Shown: positions 57,205-64,000 of the stretch, piece after piece
How positions within the stretch are numbered: position 1 is the stretch's first letter
Layout of the letters: each line of letters starts with the position of its first letter
Source of the DNA: Acidobacteriaceae bacterium
GTDB lineage: Bacteria; Acidobacteriota; Terriglobia; Terriglobales; Acidobacteriaceae
Length of the DNA: 64,000 nucleotides
Direction of reading: 5' to 3'
Assembly: GCA_003156805.1 (NCBI GenBank)
Contig: PMHV01000059.1
Location: 59,983-123,982 of the forward strand
Translations under genes and position numbers: made by a program
Notes under the pieces: model-generated
What the model saw: only the letters and a program-made list of their open reading frames with translations
Database searches by the model: none
Told to the model about the DNA's origin: nothing

Positions 57205-57235
57205 GTTATAAGCACTAACTTTCTGTCTAGAAAGT
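57205..57235 (-). promoter_or_regulatory. Inverted repeat and -10-like box upstream of the LuxR-type gene
   Basis: On the minus strand TATAAC (57210-57205) is a five-of-six -10. The inverted repeat ACTTTCT-GTCT-AGAAAGT (57218-57235) covers the place where the -35 would be, and no consensus -35 is present. The arrangement suits an activator- or repressor-controlled promoter, possibly autoregulated. Confidence 0.4.
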
Positions 57236-57805
57236 GTTCTGTTTTGTTTGCGATTGGCCGAAATTGAATGTGATGTGCCCAGGGTGATGATGGTCCGCGC
57301 TCCACCCTCTAAGGACTAGAGTATGTGGGTCTTTCAGATGCGTAAATGGCACGTTGGGGCTATGACCTTGTAGTAATTACCGCAGTAATCAGCCCCTGCC
57401 GCACGCCAGAGGGCAGCGCACCCGTCCCTAAGGTGCGGTGGAGGAGGCCAGGGTGAACAAAGTTGCAAGATCGGAGTACTGGAGGATCTACCCGAAGCGG
57501 GGTCGGGATCCGGTTTCCAGAAAATTTGCTGCGTTCCAAAGCCGGAATGGAAGCTACAGATCGTTTATTTGCAATTATATCCACATAGAGACTTTCGTCC
57601 CCTGCACTTTAGGCAACTTGCCATAAATTGCACACACACGTAGTCTGATCCCACTTGAGCCGGGGAGATTTCTCCCTGGGATGCGTTCCGAGTTGGACAC
57701 GAAGTACTTAGCGTAAGGATCCCCCCCGTCATAGCCGCGGTATTGGCAAATTTGCACCAAGGTGCTACCAAGCGCCGGTGGCGCAATTCCTTTTCCTTCT
57801 TTCCG

Positions 57806-57824
57806 GAGTCACAAAATGTGACTC
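57806..57824. repeat. Perfect inverted repeat just before the NusG-like gene
   Basis: GAGTCACA (57806-57813) and TGTGACTC (57817-57824) are perfect 8-bp arms around AAA. The repeat ends 13 bases before the GTG start, next to the AGAGGGCGGAG ribosome-binding region. It may be a protein-binding operator or an RNA hairpin controlling translation. Confidence 0.7.
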
Positions 57825-57837
57825 AGAGGGCGGAGCT

Positions 57838-58398
57838 GTGAGCGCGGGCAGCCAACTACTTCCGTTGAATACACCCACAGCAGAAAACATCGCGCTGTTG
57901 AGCCAACCCCGTTGGTACGCGATTCGCACGCGTTCGCGGCACGAGAAGATGGTGCACGAGCAGTTGCAGACTCAAGGCATCGAAACATTTCTCCCGCTGG
58001 TCAAGCGCATTCACAAATGGAGTGACCGCAAAAAAGAAGTCGAGGTGCCGCTGTTCTCAGGTTACACCTTCGTACGCCTCGTGCTCTCGTCCGGCGATCG
58101 TCTGCGGGTATTACAAGCCCATGGTGTAGCGGGCTTTGTGGGCAGAAGCGGTGCAGGAACCCCCATCCCTGATCACCAGATCCACGACATCAAGACCGTC
58201 CTCGAAAATCGCATCCCTTTCCAGGATCATACTTTCCTGCAAGTCGGCCAGCGGGTGCGGATTCGCGGTGGAGCGTTGGACGGAATCGAAGGCATTCTGG
58301 CCGCGCACCACGACGATCATAGCCTGGTGATTTCGCTCGAACCGATCCAGCGATCACTTTCGATTCGTATCGACGGATACAACATCGAACCCCTGTAG
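57838..58398 (+). CDS. NusG/RfaH-like transcription antiterminator (UpxY type)
   Basis: 186 residues. The NusG N-terminal domain begins at RWYAIRTRSRHEKMVHEQL and continues with GIETFLPLVKR, PLFSGYTFVRL and GVAGFVGRSG. A KOW domain follows (LQVGQRVRIRGGALDGIEGIL). The GTG at 57838 has an AGAGGGCGGAG site; an upstream GTG at 57778 would add a tail across the inverted repeat. Paralogues of this type precede long EPS or capsule operons and prevent premature termination inside them. That fits the genes downstream. Its own synthesis may be controlled by the adjacent dyad. Confidence 0.92.
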   Translation: MSAGSQLLPLNTPTAENIALLSQPRWYAIRTRSRHEKMVHEQLQTQGIETFLPLVKRIHKWSDRKKEVEVPLFSGYTFVRLVLSSGDRLRVLQAHGVAGFVGRSGAGTPIPDHQIHDIKTVLENRIPFQDHTFLQVGQRVRIRGGALDGIEGILAAHHDDHSLVISLEPIQRSLSIRIDGYNIEPL

Positions 58399-58573
58399 TC
58401 CGTAATGGTTGCGCGGAAGACGCGGAATTTTTTGCCTCCCCGGTTGCCCCCGTTTGTCCCCGCAAATGATTTCTCCCAATCCTGAACACCCTAAATGGCA
58501 GACCGACTCGATTCGGCTGCTGGTTCGCAAATCGATATTCCCAGCCAGGTGCATTCACCCGAGGTTCTAAATT

Positions 58574-58915
58574 ATGCCTAACGTCGCAGACAACGTGGTT
58601 ACGAAGATCAACAATAACGGCAGTGGCGAAAATCTTGCTTCCGATTCTTGGCACTCCGCGGGACAAATCGGCGAGGTGGCTGCTGCCATTGAGCCGCCGG
58701 TGCTAAATTTCTCGCTGCGCAGCTTCCGGGACGAAGCGGAGATCCGGGCCATCAGTTCCGCACTGACGCGGACGTCCTGGAACCGCAAGCGGGCCGCCAA
58801 GCTGCTTAGCATCAGCTATCGCGGACTTCTGCTGAAGATTCGCCGGCACAACATCACGCCCGCTTCGGGCAACGGGAGGACAACTTCTTCCGCCGCGGCA
58901 CCGAAGGTGGACTAG
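58574..58915 (+). CDS. Fis-type helix-turn-helix protein
   Basis: 113 residues. The C-terminal half is a Fis/HTH_8-like DNA-binding domain (EAEIRAISSALTRTSWNRKRAA, KLLSISYRGLLLKIRRHNI), as found at the end of NtrC-type activators but without the AAA+ or receiver parts. The N-terminal 45 residues are low in similarity to known domains. Stand-alone proteins of this form are found in EPS loci of Acidobacteriota and relatives. A regulatory role is likely; the target is unknown. Confidence 0.85.
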   Translation: MPNVADNVVTKINNNGSGENLASDSWHSAGQIGEVAAAIEPPVLNFSLRSFRDEAEIRAISSALTRTSWNRKRAAKLLSISYRGLLLKIRRHNITPASGNGRTTSSAAAPKVD

Positions 58916-59033
58916 AATTCCCCGCAGGGGCGCGACCCTAGCGGGCAGAACCTCGGCAGATTGTCGCGCCGCAGTCGCGAGGTTTTGCGGTCCGTCTTTC
59001 GTCTCCGGCGCCAGGCAGATTCACGGGAAAAAC

Positions 59034-59771
59034 ATGAACATGAACATGAAAATGATGAAATCGCCAATTCGAATACTGATGTTGTTATTGGCCGGTGTGG
59101 TCTGCAGCGCGGCCCAGACGGTATCGCCGGCGGCTGCCACCGCTTCCGTGCCGGAGGTCGGCGGGACCAAGACGATTCCGGCGCCCACTACTCCGCAACT
59201 GCAGCCCCGTTATCCGCGCTACAAAATCGCGTCCGGCGACTCGTTCGACGTAAACTTCGAGCTCAGCCCGGAATTCAACCAGACGGTCACGGTGCAGCCC
59301 GATGGCTTCGTGACTCTGCGCGGCGTGGGAGATATCAACGTAAGCGGACAGACCGTCCCCGAACTGAGCGAGACTCTGAAGCAGGCCTACAGCAAGATTT
59401 TGAACGATCCTCTGATCGTCGTGATGCTGAAGGACTTCGAGAAGCCCTATTTCGTGGCGGATGGGCAGGTCGGGCATCCCGGCAGGTATGATCTGCGTGG
59501 CGACATCACGGTGACGGAAGCCATTGCCATCGCGGGCGGGTTTACAGAAGCGGCGAAGCACTCGCAGGTGCTGCTTTTCCGGCGGGTTTCCGACGAGTGG
59601 GTCGAGGCCAAAATCATCAACGTCAAGAAGATGCTGAAGGCCGGCAATCTGCACGAGGATGCGCACCTGCACCCCGGAGATATGATTGTTGTGCCGAAGA
59701 ACGCGCTCTCGAAGATCTCACGTTTCATCCCCACCAGCAATATGGGAGCCTTTACTCAATTTCCCCTCTAG
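59034..59771 (+). CDS. Wza-like polysaccharide export protein
   Basis: 245 residues. A signal peptide (IRILMLLLAGVVCSAAQ) is followed by a Poly_export domain (YKIASGDSFDVNFELSPEFNQTVTVQ, PDGFVTLRGVGDINVSGQ, LPELSETLKQAY-like PELSETLKQAYSKIL). SLBB-type domain residues follow (PYFVADGQVGHPGRYDLRG, TVTEAIAIAGGFTEAAKHSQV, LHPGDMIVVPK). Such proteins form the outer-membrane channel for polysaccharide. Several closely spaced ATGs occur at the start. The gene lies 34 bases before the chain-length gene. Confidence 0.92.
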   Translation: MNMNMKMMKSPIRILMLLLAGVVCSAAQTVSPAAATASVPEVGGTKTIPAPTTPQLQPRYPRYKIASGDSFDVNFELSPEFNQTVTVQPDGFVTLRGVGDINVSGQTVPELSETLKQAYSKILNDPLIVVMLKDFEKPYFVADGQVGHPGRYDLRGDITVTEAIAIAGGFTEAAKHSQVLLFRRVSDEWVEAKIINVKKMLKAGNLHEDAHLHPGDMIVVPKNALSKISRFIPTSNMGAFTQFPL

Positions 59772-59805
59772 CGGCAAAGCGGCAACAGGAGGAGTTCTTA
59801 AGCTT

Positions 59806-61386
59806 ATGACTGACCAAAATTTCACTTCGTCGACCCCCCAACGGGCATTGTCCTTTACGCTGCGCGACTTTGTGGCGATCGGATTCCGGCATCAGCGCCT
59901 GCTGGTGCTGTGCTTTGGAGGACTGCTGCTGGGAACCCTGGCGGCGGTGCTGATGATCGCGCCCAACTACCAGGCCGTGACCAAGATCCTGGTGAAGCGC
60001 GAGCGCGTCGACCCGGTGGTGACGGCGCAGAAAAGCGACGAAACCCAGATGAAGGAAGACATCAGCGAAGAGGAGCTAAACTCTGAAATCGAGCTGATCG
60101 AAAGCGACGACGTGCTGCGGCAGACCGTGCTCGAATGCGGCTTACAGAAGCACAAGTCGAAGCTGGAGTACCTCGGCTTCCATCCCAGCCAGGACGAGAA
60201 GACCTCGAAGGCAATCATCCGGCTGAAGGCGGCGTTGCACGTCGAACTGCTGAAGAAGAGCGATATCATCAGCCTGACCTACAGTTCGTCGGATCCGAAG
60301 CTGGCGGCCCGGGTGCTGGCCACGCTCTCCAACGCGTACATCGAAAAGCATTTGGCGGTGCATCGTGCAGTGGGACAAGTGCAGTTCTTCGCGCAGGAAA
60401 CCGATCGCTACCACCGGAACCTGGAGCAGGCGGAAGCCCAGCTCAAGAGTTTTGCCGGCGAGCAGGGAGGCGTGGCGCCACAACTGGCGCGCGATATCAC
60501 CCTGCAGAAGCTGAACGATTTCAGCGCCACGCTGGAGTCGACACGCGCGGAATTGGCCTCGACCGAACAGCGCATTCGCGATCTGCAGAAGCAACTGGGA
60601 TCGACCCCGGACCGGCTGACCACCTCGGTGAAGGAGTCCGACGATGCGCCCGTGCTCGAACAGATGAAGAGCACGCTGATGACGCTGGAGTTGAAGCGCA
60701 CCGAACTGCTCACCAAGTACCAGCCCGGCTACCGCCTGGTGACCGAAGTGGACAAGCAGATTGCCGATACGCGCGCGTCGATCGAGGCGGAACAGAGCAA
60801 GCCGGTGAAGGAAGAGACCACGGACCAGAACCCGACTTACAACTGGCTGCGTACCGAACTGGCCAAAGCTCAGGCGGACTACAGCGCGTTGCAGGCGCGC
60901 GCTGCGGCTACGGCAACCGCGGTCAGCCTTTACCAGGCCAACGCCCGCAACCTGGAAGAGAAGGGCTTGGTTCAGCAGGATCTGTTGCGCGCGGCCAAGA
61001 CCAACGAAGAGAACTATCTGTTGTACCTGCGCAAGCAAGAAGAAGCGCGCATGGCGGAAGCTCTGGACGAGAGGCGCATTCTGAACGTGGCGGTGGCGGA
61101 GCAGCCCAACGTCCCACTGGTTCCCACTAATCCCTGGTGGATTTTCGCGCTGGTCGGAGTTTTGCTCTCGGCGACGGTGAGTCTGGGTGTGGTCTTTGTG
61201 GTCGAGTATACGGATCCATCGTTCCGTACCCCGGGCGAGGTATTGACGGAGTTGAACATTCCGGTGCTGGCCTCGGTTCCGCAGCGCTATCAGGGGTACT
61301 ACGGCGGCAACGGACGCGAGGGCGGGAACGGGAACGGCAGTCACGAAGCGGAAAGCCAGTTCGACGAGCGCATAGCGCAACAATAG
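59806..61386 (+). CDS. Wzz/GNVR-type polysaccharide chain-length protein
   Basis: 526-residue inner-membrane protein. The first membrane segment (LLVLCFGGLLLGTLAAVLMIA) follows FTLRDFVAIGFRHQR, and the second lies near the C-terminus (WWIFALVGVLLSATVSLGVVFVVEY). Between them are the Wzz beta-rich base (YQAVTKILVKRERVDPVV) and a long coiled coil (LEQAEAQLKSFAGEQG, LESTRAELASTEQRIRDLQKQ). The GNVR-type segment is PNVPLVPTNPWW. It has no cytoplasmic kinase domain; the next but one gene encodes a kinase-like ATPase. The ATG at 59806 has an AGGAGGAG site. Controls chain length or export of the exopolysaccharide. Confidence 0.94.
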   Translation: MTDQNFTSSTPQRALSFTLRDFVAIGFRHQRLLVLCFGGLLLGTLAAVLMIAPNYQAVTKILVKRERVDPVVTAQKSDETQMKEDISEEELNSEIELIESDDVLRQTVLECGLQKHKSKLEYLGFHPSQDEKTSKAIIRLKAALHVELLKKSDIISLTYSSSDPKLAARVLATLSNAYIEKHLAVHRAVGQVQFFAQETDRYHRNLEQAEAQLKSFAGEQGGVAPQLARDITLQKLNDFSATLESTRAELASTEQRIRDLQKQLGSTPDRLTTSVKESDDAPVLEQMKSTLMTLELKRTELLTKYQPGYRLVTEVDKQIADTRASIEAEQSKPVKEETTDQNPTYNWLRTELAKAQADYSALQARAAATATAVSLYQANARNLEEKGLVQQDLLRAAKTNEENYLLYLRKQEEARMAEALDERRILNVAVAEQPNVPLVPTNPWWIFALVGVLLSATVSLGVVFVVEYTDPSFRTPGEVLTELNIPVLASVPQRYQGYYGGNGREGGNGNGSHEAESQFDERIAQQ

Positions 61387-61398
61387 GGGAACCCAGGA

Positions 61399-62376
61399 AT
61401 GTTTTTAAAATTTTTCGGCTTGCGGGAACAGCCATTTGGAGTCACGCCCGATCCGCGTTTTCTTTATCTCAGCCCGGCGCATCGCGAAGCGCTGGCGTCC
61501 ATGTATTACGGCATCGAGACCGGCCGCGGATTTCTGGCGTTGATCGCGAAGCCGGGGATGGGCAAGACCACCTTATTGTTCCACTTGCTCGAAAAGTTCC
61601 GCGGCTCGGCGCGCACCGCGTTCGTGTTTCAGACGCAGTGCACGTCGCGCGAGTTCATGCGCTTCCTGCTGGCGGAACTGGGCTATGAAACCGCGGACCA
61701 GGACTTCGTGCGCATGCACGAGGAATTCAACCGCCATCTGCTGCAAGAAGCGCGGGCGGGAAACCGGTTTATTGTGGTGGTGGATGAGGCGCAGAACCTG
61801 GATGCGTCGGTGCTGGAGACGGTGCGGCTGCTCTCGGACTTCGAGACTCCGCGCAACAAGCTGTTGCAGATCGTGCTGGCGGGCCAGCCGGAACTGGCGG
61901 ACAAGCTGGCCAGCCGCCCTCTGGCACAGTTGCGGCAACGGGTCTCGCTGGTGAGCGGCTTGCAGCCTCTCTCGGCGGTAGAAACCAAGAACTATGTGCA
62001 GCATCGCCTGCGCGTCGCCGGCTTTGCCGGAGGGAGCCTGTTTACCGCTCAGGCGCTGGCGTCGCTGACTGAAATCACCGAAGGGATTCCCCGCAACATC
62101 AACAATTTTTGCTTCAATGCGCTGTCGCTGGCCTGCGCCCTGCGGCAGAAGGTGATTGATGACGCAATTGTGCAGGAGGTAGTCTCCGATCTGGACATCT
62201 CCCGGCACCTTTCGCAACCTGGGACTGGACGGCTGGCCGATCGCGGTAATTTCGACTACGAGTCGACCGCGAAGCGGATGGACGCCGATCGCGGAAAGGT
62301 GGGAGCGCTGACGCCTACCGAAGCGCGTTCGTATCTGGAGCAGGTGGCGCGATCGCTCAAGAGCTGGCAGTCTTAA
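61399..62376 (+). CDS. ExeA-like AAA ATPase of EPS/PEP-CTERM-type loci
   Basis: 325-residue ATPase. The N-terminal MFLKFFGLREQPFGVTPDPRF is typical of ExeA/GspA-like and PEP-CTERM-locus secretion ATPases. Walker A is AKPGMGKTT (Lys56, Thr57) and Walker B is FIVVVDEAQNL (Asp129-Glu130). The sensor-like Arg region is PLAQLRQRVSLVSGL. The C-terminal ~60 residues have no membrane segment or peptidoglycan-binding domain, unlike ExeA. It starts 13 bases after the chain-length gene stop. Probably powers a step of EPS or surface-protein export. Confidence 0.9.
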   Translation: MFLKFFGLREQPFGVTPDPRFLYLSPAHREALASMYYGIETGRGFLALIAKPGMGKTTLLFHLLEKFRGSARTAFVFQTQCTSREFMRFLLAELGYETADQDFVRMHEEFNRHLLQEARAGNRFIVVVDEAQNLDASVLETVRLLSDFETPRNKLLQIVLAGQPELADKLASRPLAQLRQRVSLVSGLQPLSAVETKNYVQHRLRVAGFAGGSLFTAQALASLTEITEGIPRNINNFCFNALSLACALRQKVIDDAIVQEVVSDLDISRHLSQPGTGRLADRGNFDYESTAKRMDADRGKVGALTPTEARSYLEQVARSLKSWQS

Positions 62377-62515
62377 GAAGAAGTCTTAAGAAGAGAACAG
62401 AGACGGCAGGACGGGAAACGGCTGGGAAACAGTGAACGTGGAGTTGGCATTCCAAGCTTGGAAAGGGCGGCGTCGGCGTGATGCGGCGAATTGACGAGCC
62501 CAGGGAACCTTAAAG

Positions 62516-63307
62516 ATGAGTAGAAACTTCGAGCTGCTGCAAAGAATCGGGAAAGAGCAGGAGTATTTCGAAGCTCCTGAAGACGTTCTGCAACCTGCGG
62601 ACGAGCCTGCCGTCGCCTTCACTGCGGAAGAAGCTCCCGCGCCTGTTCCCGAGATCGGCAGCGCTCCGCTGGATCTCGATGCCGGGGAATTGGAAGAAGT
62701 AGGCAAGCTGGTGCAGCGGGTTTTTCTGCTGCCGGGAATCGATTCGCCACGCTCGGTGGTGTTCGTGGGCACGGAGCCGGGCAACGGCTGCAGTTGGATG
62801 TGCGCCCGGGCCGCGGAAGTCCTCGCCGCACAGGTGACGGGTTCGGTTTGCCTGGTGGATGCGAACCTGCGCGAGCCGGCGCTGCATGAGATGTTCGGCG
62901 TTCCCAATCATCATGGACTTTCCGATGCTCTGCGGTTTACCGAACCGATCCGCAGTTTTACCCAAACCCTCTCGCGGCGCAATCTGCACCTGGTGAGTTG
63001 CGGGTCTGCGGCGGAGACCTGGCAGTCGCTGATCGGGTCGGAGCGCATGCGGCTGCGCCTGGCGGAGTTGCGCACCGAATTCGATTACGTGCTGATCGAC
63101 ACGCCTGCCATGAGCGGCAGCAACGATGCGGTGGCGCTGGGTGCGGCCGCCGACGGCGTGGTACTGGTGTTGAAAGCCAACTCGTCGCGCCGCGAATCCG
63201 CGCGCAAGGTGGTCAGCGAGTTGCAGGCGGCGAAAGCGCGGGTGTTGGGCGCGGTGCTGAATCAGCGGACGTTCCCCATCCCCGACGCGATTTATAATAA
63301 GCTTTAG
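62516..63307 (+). CDS. BY-kinase/CpsD-like P-loop protein with degenerate Walker A
   Basis: 263 residues. The ATPase fold is of the BY-kinase/MinD type: SVVFVGTEPGNGCSWMC (Walker A region), SVCLVDANLREPAL (Walker A') and YVLIDTPAMSG (Walker B). In place of PGEGKS the P-loop reads PGNGCS, so the nucleotide-binding Lys is Cys92. No Tyr-rich C-terminal tail is present. The N-terminal ~70 residues are acidic and Pro-rich. The protein is therefore likely catalytically impaired or a pseudo-kinase and may act as a structural regulator of the Wzz-like protein. Confidence 0.88.
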   Translation: MSRNFELLQRIGKEQEYFEAPEDVLQPADEPAVAFTAEEAPAPVPEIGSAPLDLDAGELEEVGKLVQRVFLLPGIDSPRSVVFVGTEPGNGCSWMCARAAEVLAAQVTGSVCLVDANLREPALHEMFGVPNHHGLSDALRFTEPIRSFTQTLSRRNLHLVSCGSAAETWQSLIGSERMRLRLAELRTEFDYVLIDTPAMSGSNDAVALGAAADGVVLVLKANSSRRESARKVVSELQAAKARVLGAVLNQRTFPIPDAIYNKL

Positions 63308-63329
63308 GCGTGCGGCGTCAGCCGCGCTT

Positions 63330-63404
63330 CTGGTCGATTGTTCCTTCGGCGAATGTCAATTCGGCGATCATCACTTCGTCGATCGTTACTTCGTCGACCA
63401 TCGA
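63330..63404 (+). repeat. Degenerate 15-nt tandem repeats before the acetyltransferase gene
   Basis: Five consecutive 15-nt units: CTGGTCGATTGTTCC, TTCGGCGAATGTCAA, TTCGGCGATCATCAC, TTCGTCGATCGTTAC and TTCGTCGACCATCGA. Consensus TTCGnCGATCnTYAn. They lie in the same orientation relative to the downstream start as the copies before ugd. A short open frame over them (Arg-Arg-x-Ser pentapeptides) is a consequence of the repeat and not a gene. Confidence 0.65.
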
Positions 63405-63435
63405 AACCAAGCCAACGAAAGAGCCAGCTTCCAAA

Positions 63436-64000
63436 ATGTTTGACAATTTACGCGCTGATTTCCAGGCCGCCATGGGAGACCGCAAGATGGAGAGCGGCTG
63501 GTGGCGGGTTTTGTTTCACGTTGAAATGCCCGCCCTGTTGTGCTACCGCTACTCCCACTGGGTTGTGAATCTCAAGGTTCCGGTAGTGCGCCAGTTGCTC
63601 ATGATTCCGGCGCTGTTCTGGCAGCGCTTCAATCAGTTATTTCTGGGAGTGTTCATTTCACCCGACGCCGAGATTGGGCCGGGACTGGTCATTCATACGC
63701 CGCAAGGAGTCTACATTCCGCCGGTGAAGATCGGGCAAGGCGCGACGTTTCAGTCGGGTGTGTTGATTGGGTCGGGATGCCGCGGCGTGGGCGACAACGT
63801 TTATTTCGGCGCGGGCTGCAAGATTGTGGGCGACGCCAAGATCGGCAATAACGTGGTGATTGTGGCCAACAGCGTGGTGATCACCGACGTGCCCGACAAC
63901 ACCACCATCATGGGCGTACCGGCGCGGATCAAGCTGCCCGGCGGCAAGCCGCGGCGCTTCCCCTGGAAAGTCTCGGCAACCGAGGAAGAGACTAAGAATG
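63436..64000 (+). CDS. Serine O-acetyltransferase-like hexapeptide acyltransferase (3' truncated by window)
   Basis: Translated by hand from 63436; 188 codons are open to the window edge, with no stop seen. The N-terminus is MFDNLRADFQAAMGDRKMES, followed by a helical region (PALLCYRYSHWV...LMIPALFWQRFNQL). A left-handed beta-helix then follows (ISPDAEIGPGLVIHTPQG, VKIGQGATFQSGVLIGSG, VYFGAGCKIVGDAKIGNNVV) and the catalytic-loop ending IMGVPARIKL. CysE-like acyltransferases of this form are often found in EPS loci, where they acetylate a sugar or acceptor. The catalytic His is probably in VIHTPQG. The gene probably continues a few residues beyond the window. Confidence 0.85.
   Translation, partial: MFDNLRADFQAAMGDRKMESGWWRVLFHVEMPALLCYRYSHWVVNLKVPVVRQLLMIPALFWQRFNQLFLGVFISPDAEIGPGLVIHTPQGVYIPPVKIGQGATFQSGVLIGSGCRGVGDNVYFGAGCKIVGDAKIGNNVVIVANSVVITDVPDNTTIMGVPARIKLPGGKPRRFPWKVSATEEETKN

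Larger units (their letters stand above)
57172..57837. other. Long divergent intergenic region upstream of the EPS locus
   Basis: About 660 bases between the minus-strand regulator gene and the plus-strand NusG-like gene. It holds the dyad at 57218-57235 near the regulator and the perfect inverted repeat at 57806-57824 near the NusG-like gene. Several short open frames (for example 57438-57626 and 57575-57786) have no start signal or domain and are not called. No known riboswitch was recognised. Confidence 0.45.

Noticed and set aside
57360-57780. Possible c-di-GMP riboswitch upstream of the EPS locus
   Set aside because: No match to the conserved core of a GEMM-type riboswitch was found by eye; a covariance-model search would be needed to be certain.
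63338-63568. Open frame with Arg-Arg-x-Ser-x pentapeptide repeats
   Set aside because: It is the translation of the 15-nt DNA repeat and overlaps the true acetyltransferase gene in another frame.

Overview
The window looks like an Acidobacteriota chromosome segment (Terriglobia-like). This is inferred from family content: a VWFA-related Acidobacterial-type protein, two very large Oar-like TonB-dependent receptors with N-terminal carboxypeptidase-regulatory domains, a Ser/Thr kinase fused to a TolB-like propeller, alkaline-phosphatase/sulfatase-fold enzymes fused to TPRs, a CRTAC/UnbV repeat protein and many secreted TPR proteins. No rRNA, tRNA, CRISPR array, transposase or phage gene was recognised. 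Both window edges cut genes: the kinase at base 1 and a left-handed beta-helix acetyltransferase at base 64000.

Layout. 1-8.0 kb: truncated kinase, glutaredoxin-like protein, SDR, DUF4242 protein, GlmU, prolyl oligopeptidase. 8.2-15.8 kb: a secreted phosphodiesterase-like protein and three sulfatase-fold/TPR paralogues. 15.8-24.2 kb: a minus-strand series made of a TonB-type receptor, a CPreg-TPR protein, a TPR protein and an FG-GAP/UnbV protein. 24.3-37.3 kb: VWFA-related protein, PhzF, the ergothioneine pair egtB-egtD, a DUF5666-like protein, a second Oar-like receptor, a Tat-exported phosphoesterase, a TonB-C protein, a zinc-ribbon/SnoaL-like protein and a HAD hydrolase. 37.7-41.2 kb: a phospholipase-C-type phosphoesterase and a DUF3179 membrane protein. 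41.3-46.6 kb: a four-gene minor-pilin operon (FimT/GspH, PilV, PilW, PilX types) ending in a strong intrinsic terminator. 46.9-51.1 kb: a receiver-PilZ-PilZ protein and a G1 glutamic-peptidase pair. 51.3-53.6 kb: UDP-glucose dehydrogenase and UDP-glucuronate decarboxylase (UDP-xylose supply). 53.9-57.2 kb: a YdeI-like protein, a GAF-TM-TonB_C fusion and a LuxR-type regulator with a degenerate receiver. 57.8-64 kb: an exopolysaccharide locus with NusG-like antiterminator, Fis-type HTH protein, Wza-like export protein, Wzz-like chain-length protein, ExeA-like ATPase, BY-kinase-like protein and acetyltransferase. Its composition resembles PEP-CTERM/exosortase-type EPS loci, but no exosortase is visible here.

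The most striking observation is the DUF3179 gene at 39952-41220 (minus strand). Its reading frame is interrupted by a single TGA exactly where the family has the first Cys of a CxxC motif (VTY-TGA-TLC). The TGA is followed 15 nt later by the GGTCT apical loop of a hairpin resembling the E. coli fdhF SECIS. I read this as a candidate selenoprotein (UxxC) rather than two genes or a pseudogene. Other notable points are a BY-kinase homologue whose Walker A Lys is Cys, a LuxR-type regulator without the phospho-acceptor Asp, an inverted repeat just before the NusG-like gene, a 15-nt degenerate tandem repeat family upstream of both ugd and the terminal acetyltransferase gene, and a diverged G1-peptidase paralogue that keeps the propeptide but not the catalytic motifs.
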